A stretch of 7,386 nt of DNA from an uncultured Dorea sp. (GTDB lineage Bacteria; Bacillota_A; Clostridia; Lachnospirales; Lachnospiraceae), in the NCBI GenBank assembly GCA_948468495.1, contig CAOKJI010000078.1, positions 1 through 7,386 of the forward strand. Reading direction: 5' to 3'. Positions 1-6,619 of the stretch are shown in pieces. Below the pieces are notes generated by a model. That model saw nothing but the letters and a program-made list of their open reading frames with translations. It searched no databases and was not told the origin of the DNA. The translations under genes were made by a program, and so were the position numbers. How positions within the stretch are numbered: the first letter of the stretch is position 1; every line of letters begins with the position of its first letter.

Positions 1-35
1 GAATGTGGTTTTGAACCAGTCTGCCGGAAGGATAG

Positions 36-44
36 TGGTATAAT
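36..44 (+). promoter_or_regulatory. Candidate extended -10 promoter upstream of the transglycosylase gene
   Basis: The sequence TGGTATAAT matches the extended -10 pattern TGnTATAAT exactly. No good -35 lies 17 bases upstream; TTGAAC at 11-16 is 22 bases away, which is too far, but extended -10 promoters can work without a -35. A second perfect TATAAT at 66-71 has neither a -35 nor an extended element. The site would give a leader of about 80 bases before the ATG at 131. One frame is open from the left edge to a TAA at 41-43, so this motif may overlap the end of an unseen upstream gene. Confidence 0.35.
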
Positions 45-130
45 CCGGTTAGGATGTACTATATATATAATATCTTAATGGTAAGTATAGATAAACAGGC
101 AGATAATCGAAGAATGACAGGAGAAGAGAT

Positions 131-898
131 ATGGCGAATAATAATATTACATATACGAATTTGTACAGTTATATGAACAGTCTTTTATATCAGATTCAGT
201 CTGCTGCTGGATACGGCGGTCAGACAAATCAGATTAATCAGCTTTCAGGGAACCAGAGGACGGGCAGTCAGAGTTTTGCTTCTACATTTAACGAGGTATC
301 AAAGAGGCTGGGCGTGCCGGAGAGTATGGACTCGATTTTTGAGGAGGCTGCGAAAGAATATGGGGTGCCGCTGACGCTTTTAAAGGCTGTCGCCAAGGCG
401 GAATCGAATTTTAATGCCAGCGCGGTATCGTCAGCGGGAGCGCAGGGAGTCATGCAGCTGATGCCTGCCACTGCCAGGTCGCTCGGAGTAGACGATCCCT
501 TTGATGCGAGAAGCAATATTATGGGCGGCGCAAAATATATAGCTGAGAAGCTGAATCAGTATGACGGAGATATAGAGCTGGCGCTGGCTGCATATAATGC
601 GGGGAGCGGTAACGTAGCCAAATATGGAGGGGTCCCGCCTTTCTCCGAAACCAGGAACTACATTAAGAGAATTAAGGAATATATGGGAAGTGATTTGACT
701 ACGGGGCAGACGGTTCAGACGCAGACGTATGAAGAAGAATCCGCCGGGGGCATGAATGCTTCCGGGGTGATGGAGATTACGGAGCTTGCCGCGCAGTATT
801 TGCTGGGGAGGATGCAGCTTCAGATGCAGGATCAGATGAACAGTCTTTCTTCGTCTCTGGCAGGAGAAGATACGGAAAAGGAGAACTCCTTTATATAG
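131..898 (+). CDS. Lytic transglycosylase (SLT domain), flagellar-cluster associated
   Basis: This 255-residue protein contains a soluble lytic transglycosylase domain (about residues 65-185), which cleaves the MurNAc-GlcNAc bond of peptidoglycan. The hallmark motifs are all present: the catalytic Glu91 in AKAESNF, GAQGVMQLMPATA starting at 103, and AYNAG at 154-158. The N-terminal 60 residues are polar and rich in Asn, Gln and Ser, with a short helix-like stretch at 11-25 but no charged-then-hydrophobic Sec signal and no lipobox. The C-terminal tail (about 210-255) looks like an amphipathic helix rich in Met and Gln. The start is supported by AGGAG at 119-123, seven bases before the ATG. It lies 199 bases upstream of flgB on the same strand, so a role in opening the cell wall for the rod is a reasonable inference. 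Export through the flagellar type III system is possible but unproven. Enzyme family is confident; flagellar role is inferred from context. Confidence 0.93.
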   Translation: MANNNITYTNLYSYMNSLLYQIQSAAGYGGQTNQINQLSGNQRTGSQSFASTFNEVSKRLGVPESMDSIFEEAAKEYGVPLTLLKAVAKAESNFNASAVSSAGAQGVMQLMPATARSLGVDDPFDARSNIMGGAKYIAEKLNQYDGDIELALAAYNAGSGNVAKYGGVPPFSETRNYIKRIKEYMGSDLTTGQTVQTQTYEEESAGGMNASGVMEITELAAQYLLGRMQLQMQDQMNSLSSSLAGEDTEKENSFI

Positions 899-976
899 TT
901 CGCTGCTATGTATGCGAAAATATCAAGATATGCATAATATAGGCCGGATAAAAGGTTAGAAAATACTGTAAATGCT

Positions 977-997
977 CTCAAATAGCTTGAATTTGAG
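977..997. repeat. Inverted repeat overlapping a candidate -35 box
   Basis: CTCAAAT at 977-983 is the exact reverse complement of ATTTGAG at 991-997, with a 7-base spacer. It covers the TTGAAT that would serve as a -35 element. No T-run follows, so it is not an intrinsic terminator. It could be an operator for a repressor or activator of the flgB operon, but one 7-base pair of arms can arise by chance in AT-rich DNA. Confidence 0.35.
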
Positions 998-1015
998 GCG
1001 GAGGCGTTGTATAGT
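987..1015 (+). promoter_or_regulatory. Candidate sigma-A promoter for the flgB operon
   Basis: TTGAAT at 987-992 and TATAGT at 1010-1015 are separated by 17 bases, the optimal spacing, with 4/6 and 5/6 matches to the vegetative consensus. Transcription would begin near 1022, giving a leader of about 75 bases before flgB. I found no convincing sigma-D/FliA (TAAA-N15-GCCGATAA) or sigma-54 site in the same gap. Confidence 0.4.
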
Positions 1016-1043
1016 ATATAAGATAATACTCATTTTTGAGCGT

Positions 1044-1073
1044 TTGCAAGGAACGGTTACATAGTTATATAAT
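1044..1073 (+). promoter_or_regulatory. Second candidate sigma-A promoter, close to flgB
   Basis: TTGCAA at 1044-1049 and a perfect TATAAT at 1068-1073 are separated by 18 bases. Initiation would fall near 1080, just ahead of the flgB ribosome binding site, leaving a very short leader. It is an alternative or an addition to the upstream candidate at 987-1015. The match is sequence-only. Confidence 0.3.
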
Positions 1074-1097
1074 TTAATAGAAGGAAGTGACATTGTG

Positions 1098-1493
1098 ATG
1101 TTAGGAAATTCAGCTTCAATATTTGGAAATACGATAGCCTTAGCGGAGAAGGCGATGGATATGCTGTGGGTGAAGCAGGAGGCCATTTCTAATAATCTGG
1201 CTAATGTGGATACTCCGGGATACAAGAGAAAGCAGGTCAGCTTTGAAGAAGCCTTTCGGAAGAAACTTCAGGCCGCCGGAGAATCAAAGGGCGGTACAAG
1301 TATGAGAAAGGCGATTTCAGAAGCGGATTATACGGTGACCAGCAGAGATGATTCGGCGAGAGTAGATGAGAATAATGTGAATGCGGACGTTGAGAATACG
1401 GAGATGACCAGAACATGGCTTCACTATTATTATCTTACGTACAGTGCGAATGCTGATATTAAGAGACTTCAGTCAGCGATTAAAGCACAGTAA
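1098..1493 (+). CDS. flgB: Flagellar basal-body rod protein FlgB
   Basis: FlgB is a proximal rod subunit, exported through the flagellar type III apparatus and assembled between the MS ring and the distal rod. The 131-residue length is usual for the family. The N-terminus shows the conserved rod signature: an IFGNTIALAEKAMDMLW-type helix followed by ISNNLANVDTPGYKRK (about residues 30-45). The C-terminus carries the DENNV motif (about 90-94) and a helical end, LQSAIK. A purine-rich AAGGAAGTGA at 1081-1090 matches the full Shine-Dalgarno consensus at 9 of 10 bases. It could serve either the ATG at 1098 or an adjacent in-frame GTG at 1095; I prefer the ATG. The C-terminal helix contains an unusually aromatic run, WLHYYYLTY, near residues 107-115. 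The next gene is fliE, 43 bases on; the flgC gene that normally sits between them is not there. Confidence 0.95.
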   Translation: MLGNSASIFGNTIALAEKAMDMLWVKQEAISNNLANVDTPGYKRKQVSFEEAFRKKLQAAGESKGGTSMRKAISEADYTVTSRDDSARVDENNVNADVENTEMTRTWLHYYYLTYSANADIKRLQSAIKAQ

Positions 1494-1536
1494 TTACAGT
1501 AATCAGTAACTTCACAGAAAGGATGGAAGCGCAGTT

Positions 1537-1851
1537 ATGGCGGAGATGTTTATTACCCCTATCCAGTTGATGAATCCGGTTGGTCAGACTACTTCTAAGT
1601 CAGAAGCGGAGACGGCCGCGCAGGACGTGATTTCTACTTTTAAGGGGATTTTTGAGAATGCAATTAATGATGTAAAGACAACAGATGATACTCTGGCGAA
1701 GGCACAGTATCTATTGGCGACAGGGCAGACGGAAGACCCGCATTCAGTTACGATTGCGGCGTCGGAGGCACAGCTTGCGGTAGATATGCTGGTAGCGCTC
1801 AGGTCCAAGGCTTTGGAGGCTTATAATGAGATTATGCGTATCAGTTCGTAG
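1537..1851 (+). CDS. fliE: Flagellar hook-basal body complex protein FliE
   Basis: FliE is the small adaptor that joins the MS ring and export gate to the proximal rod. The 104-residue size fits the family. The diagnostic C-terminal half is present: a Gln-Thr-Glu-Asp-Pro-His-Ser-Val stretch (about 64-71), then IAASEAQLAVDMLVALRSK, then EAYNEIMRISS at the end. This matches the family pattern of D-x-H-x-V followed by an amphipathic helix and an EAY-EIMR terminus. The start at 1537 is supported by GGAAG at 1525-1529, seven bases away, with a further AAAGGA upstream. The gene follows flgB by 43 bases and precedes fliF by 89 bases, so it is very probably co-transcribed. Confidence 0.96.
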   Translation: MAEMFITPIQLMNPVGQTTSKSEAETAAQDVISTFKGIFENAINDVKTTDDTLAKAQYLLATGQTEDPHSVTIAASEAQLAVDMLVALRSKALEAYNEIMRISS

Positions 1852-1874
1852 ATATGGGGATTTACGGACTGAAG

Positions 1875-1892
1875 TTTTTTCGCGTTTGCGAA
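1875..1892 (+). other. T-run plus small palindrome in the fliE-fliF gap
   Basis: A run of six T residues (1875-1880) leads into TTCGC-GTTT-GCGAA (1879-1892), a 5-base-pair hairpin with a 4-base loop. The T-run precedes the stem rather than following it, so this is not a forward terminator, and the reverse strand has an A-run instead of a T-run. The core TTTTTnnGCGTTTGC (1875-1889) recurs upstream of flgB at 1033-1047. Function unknown; it may be a chance repeat. Confidence 0.25.
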
Positions 1893-1940
1893 TGAATTAC
1901 GGTATATAGAGAATATATAAAGTTGAGTGGGTTTTGGATC

Positions 1941-3545
1941 ATGAAAGAGAGATTGGGGCAATTAAAAGAATTAGCCGGAAAGCTAAGCGATAGAACGAAA
2001 AAAATAATTATTGCCGGAGTGGCTGTGTTGATTATTGCGGCGATAGCAATCGCGCTTGTCTTGAATAATCAGCCATATGAGATCCTGTTTACCGGATTGG
2101 GTCAGGATGAAGCGAAGCAGATTACCGAGAAGCTTCAGGAAGACGGCATAGAATTTAAATATAACGAGGACACTGAAATTCTGGTGAAAAAGGATGTTCT
2201 TGACCAGACGAAAGCAACTCTCGTGCAGGAAGGCTATCCGAAAAGCGGTTTTACATATGATACGTTCAAGGATAATGCAGGGATGTTGACGACAGACGCG
2301 GATAAGAATACCTATAAGCTGTATGAACTTCAGGATCGTATCGGCGCCACGATTGAGCTGTTTGAGGGAGTGAAGACTGCGAAAGTTACCATTGCACTCG
2401 GTGAGGACAGCAAGTATGCACTGAACGATGATGAGCAGAATCCGACTGCCACAGCGGTTATAACGATGAAGGACGGCGGCTCTCCTACAGCGGAGCAGGC
2501 GGCCGGAATCCAGAGGCTGGTAGCGAAGAGTGTTCCTGGGATGGAGCTTACGGATGTAGCGGTATTTGACGGTAATGGTAACGATGTGTCTGTGGAGTCG
2601 GAAGATGGCTCATCTAATTCAGCTACCAGCTCTGATGCAGAAGAGATTGCAAGGGTGGTTGAAAAGCAGGTTGCCAATAATGTCATGAAGGTGCTTGGGC
2701 CGATTTACGGTCAGGATAATGTGAAGGTTTCTGCAAGGGCGCAGATTAATCTGGAGAATCTTATTCGTGAGACGATTACATATAATACTCCTGAGAAGAC
2801 TGGAAGAGATGACAAGACCGGGATTGTCGAACATGAAGAAGGATATGCGGAGGGAACCGGGGACGGCGAAGGAGCCGGAGGCGTCGCCGGGGCTGAGACC
2901 AACGCAGATGCGGACGAGTATAATACAAACAGTACCACGGGGGACGGTTCTTCTTACAGCAATAGTTATTCCAGAGACTATCTGGTAAATCAGATAAAGG
3001 AACAGGGCCAGGTGAGCCCGGGAGCGCTGGAGGATCTAACGGTATCGGTTGCGATTAACGGCGAGGATTTTGGGAATCTGAGAGAGAGTCAGCTTCTTGC
3101 TTTGATTGGTAATGCCGCCGGAGTTCCAGCGGTAGATCAGAACGAGAAAATTGCAGTTGCATGCGCGCCGTTCAGCGAAGCGGTTGATTTGAACGAAGAA
3201 GAGGCGAAGACAGGACTTGCAAGACTGATTGAGAGCGTTCCGATTTGGGTATTTATCGCAGGGGCAATACTCCTTGCAGTGCTGATTGGGCTGGTTGTGC
3301 TTCTGATTGTGAAGAAGCGCAGGAAGGACGAAGAAGAGGAAGAGTTAGAGCAGATTGCAGAAGAAACCGGAGAAGCTGTAGAAGAGGTTCCAACATACGA
3401 TTTGAATCAGGAACTGCAGGAAATCAAGAACGACAGAGGTATGGAGCTGAAGAGAAGTATCCGGGAGTTTGCGGAGCAGAATGCAGAAATTTCCGCGCAG
3501 CTGCTCAAGAACTGGCTGAATGGAGGCAATGGAAATGGAGAATAA
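1941..3545 (+). CDS. fliF: Flagellar MS-ring protein FliF
   Basis: FliF is the membrane protein that forms the MS ring, the base on which rod, export gate and C ring assemble. From the ATG at 1941 it has 534 residues, typical of the family. Visible in order are a first transmembrane helix (about 22-41), the ring-building domain starting with PYEILFTGL (about 45), the FliF-specific domain, a Gly/Asp/Glu/Ser-rich segment of low complexity (about 298-345) in the beta-collar region, a second transmembrane helix (about 435-457) followed by KKRRK, and an acidic cytoplasmic tail. The last 30 residues (LKRSIREFAEQN, then ISAQLLKNWLNGG) are the FliG-binding motif. A TTG at 1923 would add six residues (MSGFWI); I prefer the ATG because the protein then starts with a typical charged MKERLG. 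Neither start has a strong ribosome binding site. The 3' end overlaps fliG by 11 bases. Confidence 0.97.
   Translation: MKERLGQLKELAGKLSDRTKKIIIAGVAVLIIAAIAIALVLNNQPYEILFTGLGQDEAKQITEKLQEDGIEFKYNEDTEILVKKDVLDQTKATLVQEGYPKSGFTYDTFKDNAGMLTTDADKNTYKLYELQDRIGATIELFEGVKTAKVTIALGEDSKYALNDDEQNPTATAVITMKDGGSPTAEQAAGIQRLVAKSVPGMELTDVAVFDGNGNDVSVESEDGSSNSATSSDAEEIARVVEKQVANNVMKVLGPIYGQDNVKVSARAQINLENLIRETITYNTPEKTGRDDKTGIVEHEEGYAEGTGDGEGAGGVAGAETNADADEYNTNSTTGDGSSYSNSYSRDYLVNQIKEQGQVSPGALEDLTVSVAINGEDFGNLRESQLLALIGNAAGVPAVDQNEKIAVACAPFSEAVDLNEEEAKTGLARLIESVPIWVFIAGAILLAVLIGLVVLLIVKKRRKDEEEEELEQIAEETGEAVEEVPTYDLNQELQEIKNDRGMELKRSIREFAEQNAEISAQLLKNWLNGGNGNGE
3522..3526 (+). promoter_or_regulatory. Ribosome binding site deciding the fliG start
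   Basis: GGAGG lies inside the final codons of fliF, eight bases before the ATG at 3535. Two earlier in-frame ATGs at 3520 and 3529 are poor choices: the first lies upstream of the site and the second only two bases beyond it. The third ATG is therefore the likely start. Confidence 0.7.
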
Positions 3546-4548
3546 TACGAAGCTGACATCAGAACAAAAAGCTGCAGCGGTCATTGTTTCTCTTGGAGCC
3601 GACAAAGCGTCGAAGATTTATAAGCATTTGAGCGAGAGCGATATTGAGAAGCTGACCATAGAAGTGGCGAAACTTGGTCATATTACACCGGAGCAGATGG
3701 AAGAGGTTCTGGATGAATTTTATAAGACCTGTCTGACTCAGAAAGTGGTGACTGACGGAGGTATGGAGTATGCAAGAGCCGTACTGGAGAAAGCCTTTGG
3801 CGAGAGCACAGCTCAGTCGCTTCTTGAGAAGCTGTCCAAATCGCTGAAGGTGCGTCCTTTTGAGTTTGTCCGGAAGAGTAATGTTAAGAATCTGATATCG
3901 TTCCTGCAATACGAGAGACCGCAGACCATTGCGCTGGTGCTTTCTTATGCGGATTCGGATCAGGCGTCTTCGGTTATCAGCGAATTGCCGAAGGAAAAGC
4001 GGATTAAAGTAGTAGAGTCTATTGCCAAGATGGAGAGCGCGTCGCCGGATGCGATTAAGATAGTAGAAGCTTCGTTAAAGAAGCGGTTCGAGAGCATCCT
4101 TACCACGCAGGATTACACGAAGATTGGCGGTATTGATTACATAGCAGACGTCATGAATCATATGGATAGATCCAATGAGAAATACATCTTTGACGAATTG
4201 GGCAAAGAGAACGAAGAGCTGGCTGAAACTATCCGTAAGAAGATGTTCGTATTCGAGGATATCGTATCCATGGACAACAGATCTATTCAGCGGTTTATTC
4301 GTGAGTGTGACGTTAAGGATATCGTATACGCACTGAAAGGTTCTGACGACAATATTAAGGACCTTGTATTTGCGAATGTATCCACGCGTATGGCTGAAAG
4401 CATACGGTCCGACCTTGAAGTTACAGTTAACGTTCGTCTGAGAGATGTTGAGGAAGCTCAGCAGAGAATTGTTGGCGTAATCAGGAGACTTGAGGAAGCC
4501 GGCGAACTGATTATTGTTAAGAGCGGAAAGGATGAGATCATTGCCTAG
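3535..4548 (+). CDS. fliG: Flagellar motor switch protein FliG
   Basis: FliG is the C-ring protein that binds FliF, meets the stator and generates torque. With the ATG at 3535 it has 337 residues, the usual size. The N-terminal domain (about 1-100) opens with TKLTSEQKAAAVIVSLG and would bind the FliF tail. The middle domain carries the FliM-contact motif as ERPQ (127-130) rather than the common EHPQ. The C-terminal domain contains MFVFEDIV from 237, DNRSIQRFIRE, and the charged torque-helix region (about 270-295), ending with VRLRDVEEAQQRIV and IRRLEEAGE. The start is set by GGAGG at 3522-3526; longer forms from 3520 or 3529 are less likely. The gene overlaps fliF by 11 bases and fliH by 17, so translation is probably coupled and the stoichiometry linked. 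Confidence 0.97.
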   Translation: MENNTKLTSEQKAAAVIVSLGADKASKIYKHLSESDIEKLTIEVAKLGHITPEQMEEVLDEFYKTCLTQKVVTDGGMEYARAVLEKAFGESTAQSLLEKLSKSLKVRPFEFVRKSNVKNLISFLQYERPQTIALVLSYADSDQASSVISELPKEKRIKVVESIAKMESASPDAIKIVEASLKKRFESILTTQDYTKIGGIDYIADVMNHMDRSNEKYIFDELGKENEELAETIRKKMFVFEDIVSMDNRSIQRFIRECDVKDIVYALKGSDDNIKDLVFANVSTRMAESIRSDLEVTVNVRLRDVEEAQQRIVGVIRRLEEAGELIIVKSGKDEIIA

Positions 4549-5302
4549 GATTATGAAGGAACCGGATAAAGGGCAGGATATTAAGCCTTTTGATTTCTTT
4601 GCCGGGTTTAAGATCCATGAAGAGAAGCCGGAAGAAGAGCCGATAGAAGAGGCGCCGGAGCCAGACGAAGAGGAAGAGGCGGCAAAGGCCATAAGCGCAA
4701 TGGAGGAAGAGATTCTGGCGCAGGCCAGAATGCAGGCGGATAAGATTCTTGCCGATGCGCGTGAACAGGCTGAGATACTACGTGAGCAGGGCTACAGAGA
4801 GGGCCTGGAAACGGGACAGACAGATGGTTACCAGGCGGCTTACGAGGAGCAGAAACAGATTCATGACGCCGAGATTCAGGAGCTTGAGCGCAATATCCGG
4901 GAAGTTGTAACAGATGTCTCTATTGAGAAAGAGAAGCTCTTGGAGCAGTATGTGGATGATTTGAAACGGGTTTCTCTGGCTGTAGCGGAGAAGATTATCC
5001 AGACCAGTCTTCAGTCAAGCGGGGATATTGTTAAGCGGATGATTATATCCGCTACCGATAAGATGCAGAGGAAGCAATGGGCAAAAATTTATGTCACAAA
5101 GTGTGAGACCGGCATATCTATGGAAGTAGATACAGAGTTTTTGGATGCGCTGTCGAAGCTGTCGGATAATATTAAGCTCATTACGATGGATAACGGAGAG
5201 CCGGGAACCTGCATTATAGAACTTCCGGATGAGATTATAGACGCCAGCGTCGGTACACAGCTGGAGAATATCAAAGACATATTGAACAACGTTAGAGTAT
5301 AG
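4532..5302 (+). CDS. fliH: Flagellar assembly protein FliH
   Basis: FliH is the regulator and peripheral stalk of the flagellar export ATPase; it dimerises and holds FliI at the export gate and C ring. The 256-residue protein has a short N-terminal part, a strongly acidic Pro/Glu stretch (about 30-52), and a long helix or coiled coil (about 57-150). The helix contains the FliH signature of glycines every fourth residue (87, 91, 95, 99, then Ala103), giving GxxxGxxxGxxxGxxxA. A globular C-terminal domain (about 155-256) resembles the FliH/V-ATPase subunit E family. The start is uncertain: the ATG at 4532 overlaps the end of fliG by 17 bases and has only a weak purine-rich stretch (4521-4530) upstream; an ATG at 4553, just after the fliG stop, would remove seven residues, and a TTG at 4514 would add six. 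Confidence 0.93.
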   Translation: MRSLPRIMKEPDKGQDIKPFDFFAGFKIHEEKPEEEPIEEAPEPDEEEEAAKAISAMEEEILAQARMQADKILADAREQAEILREQGYREGLETGQTDGYQAAYEEQKQIHDAEIQELERNIREVVTDVSIEKEKLLEQYVDDLKRVSLAVAEKIIQTSLQSSGDIVKRMIISATDKMQRKQWAKIYVTKCETGISMEVDTEFLDALSKLSDNIKLITMDNGEPGTCIIELPDEIIDASVGTQLENIKDILNNVRV

Positions 5303-5317
5303 CTGAGGTGGAGAGGT

Positions 5318-6619
5318 ATGTTTTCAAAGCTGCCGGAGTTAATCCAGAAGTCAGAGACGGTGAGTTACATAGGTAAAATTGAAAATGTTGTCGGAATGGC
5401 TATGGAATCCTCGGGGAATCGAGCCAGTATCGGTGATATTGCCATGATATATAATGAGGAAAAGCACAGACAGATACCGGTGGAAGTTGTAGGATTCCGG
5501 GGAGATAAGATGCAGCTCATGGCGTATGAGAATATCAGCGGAGTTGCGGCAGGAAGTTTTGTAAGGAATACCAAACGCCGGTTAAAGATACCGGTAGGGG
5601 AATTCCTGCGGGGAAGGATTATTGATGCGACAGGGAATCCCATGGATGATTTGGGACCATTTCCGTCTCCGAGATACTATTATGTTGAGAATACATATAT
5701 CAATCCTCTTAAGCGTCCTCCTATTACGGATATGCTGGAATTTGGAGTCAAGGCGATTGACGGACTGAATACGATTGGCAAGGGACAGCGTATCGGCATT
5801 TTTGCAGGCAGCGGCGTGGGTAAGAGTACCCTGCTTGGAATGATTGCAAAGAATGTAAAGGCAGATATTAATGTGATTGCGCTGGTAGGAGAACGAGGCA
5901 GAGAGGTTTTGGAATTTGTCGAGAAGGATTTGGGTCCGGAGGGCTTAAAGAGGAGCGTTCTTGTGGTGGCTACCTCGGACCAGCCGGCTATGCTTCGTAT
6001 GAAGTGTCCGTTAGTTGCGACGACGATTGCAGAATATTTCAAAGACCAGGGCAAAGATGTATTGCTTATGATGGATTCCCTTACCCGATTTGCCATGGCA
6101 CAGCGCGAGATTGGGCTTGCAACCGGAGAGCCGCCGGTTGCAAGAGGATATACCCCTTCGATTTATGCGGAATTTCCGAAGCTTTTGGAGCGCAGCGGGA
6201 ATTTTGAGAAGGGCTCGATTACCGGCGTTTATACAGTGCTGGTAGAGGGTGATGATACCAATGAGCCAATCGCGGATACGGTCCGCGGTATTCTGGACGG
6301 ACATATTGTGTTATCCAGAAAGCTTGCCAATGAGAATCATTTCCCGGCCATTGATGTGAATGCGAGTATTTCCCGTCTAATGACGAATATTGTCTCGGAT
6401 GAGCACCGGGCGGCAGCGGCATGGATGCGGGATACGCTGAGCGTTTATTCAAAGAATGAAGATTTGATTTCCATAGGGGCTTATAAGTCGGGGACGAATC
6501 CCAGACTGGACCGGGCGGTAGGCAAAATCGACAGGGTGAATGAATTCATGATGCCGAAGATAGATGAAAGCTTCTCTATAGGAGAATCCGTAGAGATGAT
6601 GAAGAGGATAATGAAGTGA
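5318..6619 (+). CDS. fliI: Flagellum-specific export ATPase FliI
   Basis: FliI is the cytoplasmic ATPase of the flagellar type III export apparatus, related to the F1 beta subunit. The 433 residues fit the family. The N-terminal beta-barrel domain spans about 15-90. The Walker A loop is GSGVGKST (164-171, Lys169), the catalytic glutamate lies in GERGREV (Glu192), and Walker B is VLLMMDS (248-254, Asp253), followed by LTRFAMAQREIGLATGEPP. The sequence YTPSIYAEFPKLLERSG (about 278-294) is typical of type III ATPases. The ATG at 5318 is preceded by GAGGTGG at 5305-5311, 15 bases after the fliH stop. No residue needed for ATP hydrolysis is missing. The last codons overlap the fliJ start. Confidence 0.98.
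   Translation: MFSKLPELIQKSETVSYIGKIENVVGMAMESSGNRASIGDIAMIYNEEKHRQIPVEVVGFRGDKMQLMAYENISGVAAGSFVRNTKRRLKIPVGEFLRGRIIDATGNPMDDLGPFPSPRYYYVENTYINPLKRPPITDMLEFGVKAIDGLNTIGKGQRIGIFAGSGVGKSTLLGMIAKNVKADINVIALVGERGREVLEFVEKDLGPEGLKRSVLVVATSDQPAMLRMKCPLVATTIAEYFKDQGKDVLLMMDSLTRFAMAQREIGLATGEPPVARGYTPSIYAEFPKLLERSGNFEKGSITGVYTVLVEGDDTNEPIADTVRGILDGHIVLSRKLANENHFPAIDVNASISRLMTNIVSDEHRAAAAWMRDTLSVYSKNEDLISIGAYKSGTNPRLDRAVGKIDRVNEFMMPKIDESFSIGESVEMMKRIMK

Noticed and set aside
2..43. Open frame from the left edge ending at TAA (41-43), possibly the tail of an upstream gene.
   Set aside because: Only 13 residues are visible, with no recognisable family motif; another frame is also open until 78, so neither can be supported as coding.
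82..106. Possible sigma-D (FliA) promoter: TAAG followed by GCAGATAA.
   Set aside because: The spacer is only 13 bases rather than about 15, and both boxes deviate from TAAA and GCCGATAA.
899..918. TTCGC and GCGAA arms just after the transglycosylase stop, as a terminator; the same arms recur at 1879-1892.
   Set aside because: The stem has only five base pairs with a 10-base loop and no T-run follows.
943..951. GCCGGATAA resembling a sigma-D -10 box upstream of flgB.
   Set aside because: It carries an extra G against GCCGATAA and no TAAA-like -35 lies at the right distance.
2330..2686. 118-codon minus-strand open frame inside fliF.
   Set aside because: It is an antisense shadow of conserved FliF coding sequence, with a Ser/Ala/Thr-rich translation typical of reverse-frame artefacts.
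3245..3556. 103-codon frame on the + strand overlapping the end of fliF.
   Set aside because: The Arg-rich translation is an out-of-frame reading of the FliF tail, which has clear conserved motifs in its own frame.
4608..4645. GCCGATAG in fliH as an internal sigma-D promoter.
   Set aside because: The nearest TAAG lies too far upstream and the site is inside codons of a conserved operon without need of a start there.
4075..4692. 205-codon open frame on the minus strand across the fliG-fliH junction.
   Set aside because: It is antisense to two well-supported genes, has Ser-rich low-complexity content, and shows no family resemblance or ribosome binding site context.
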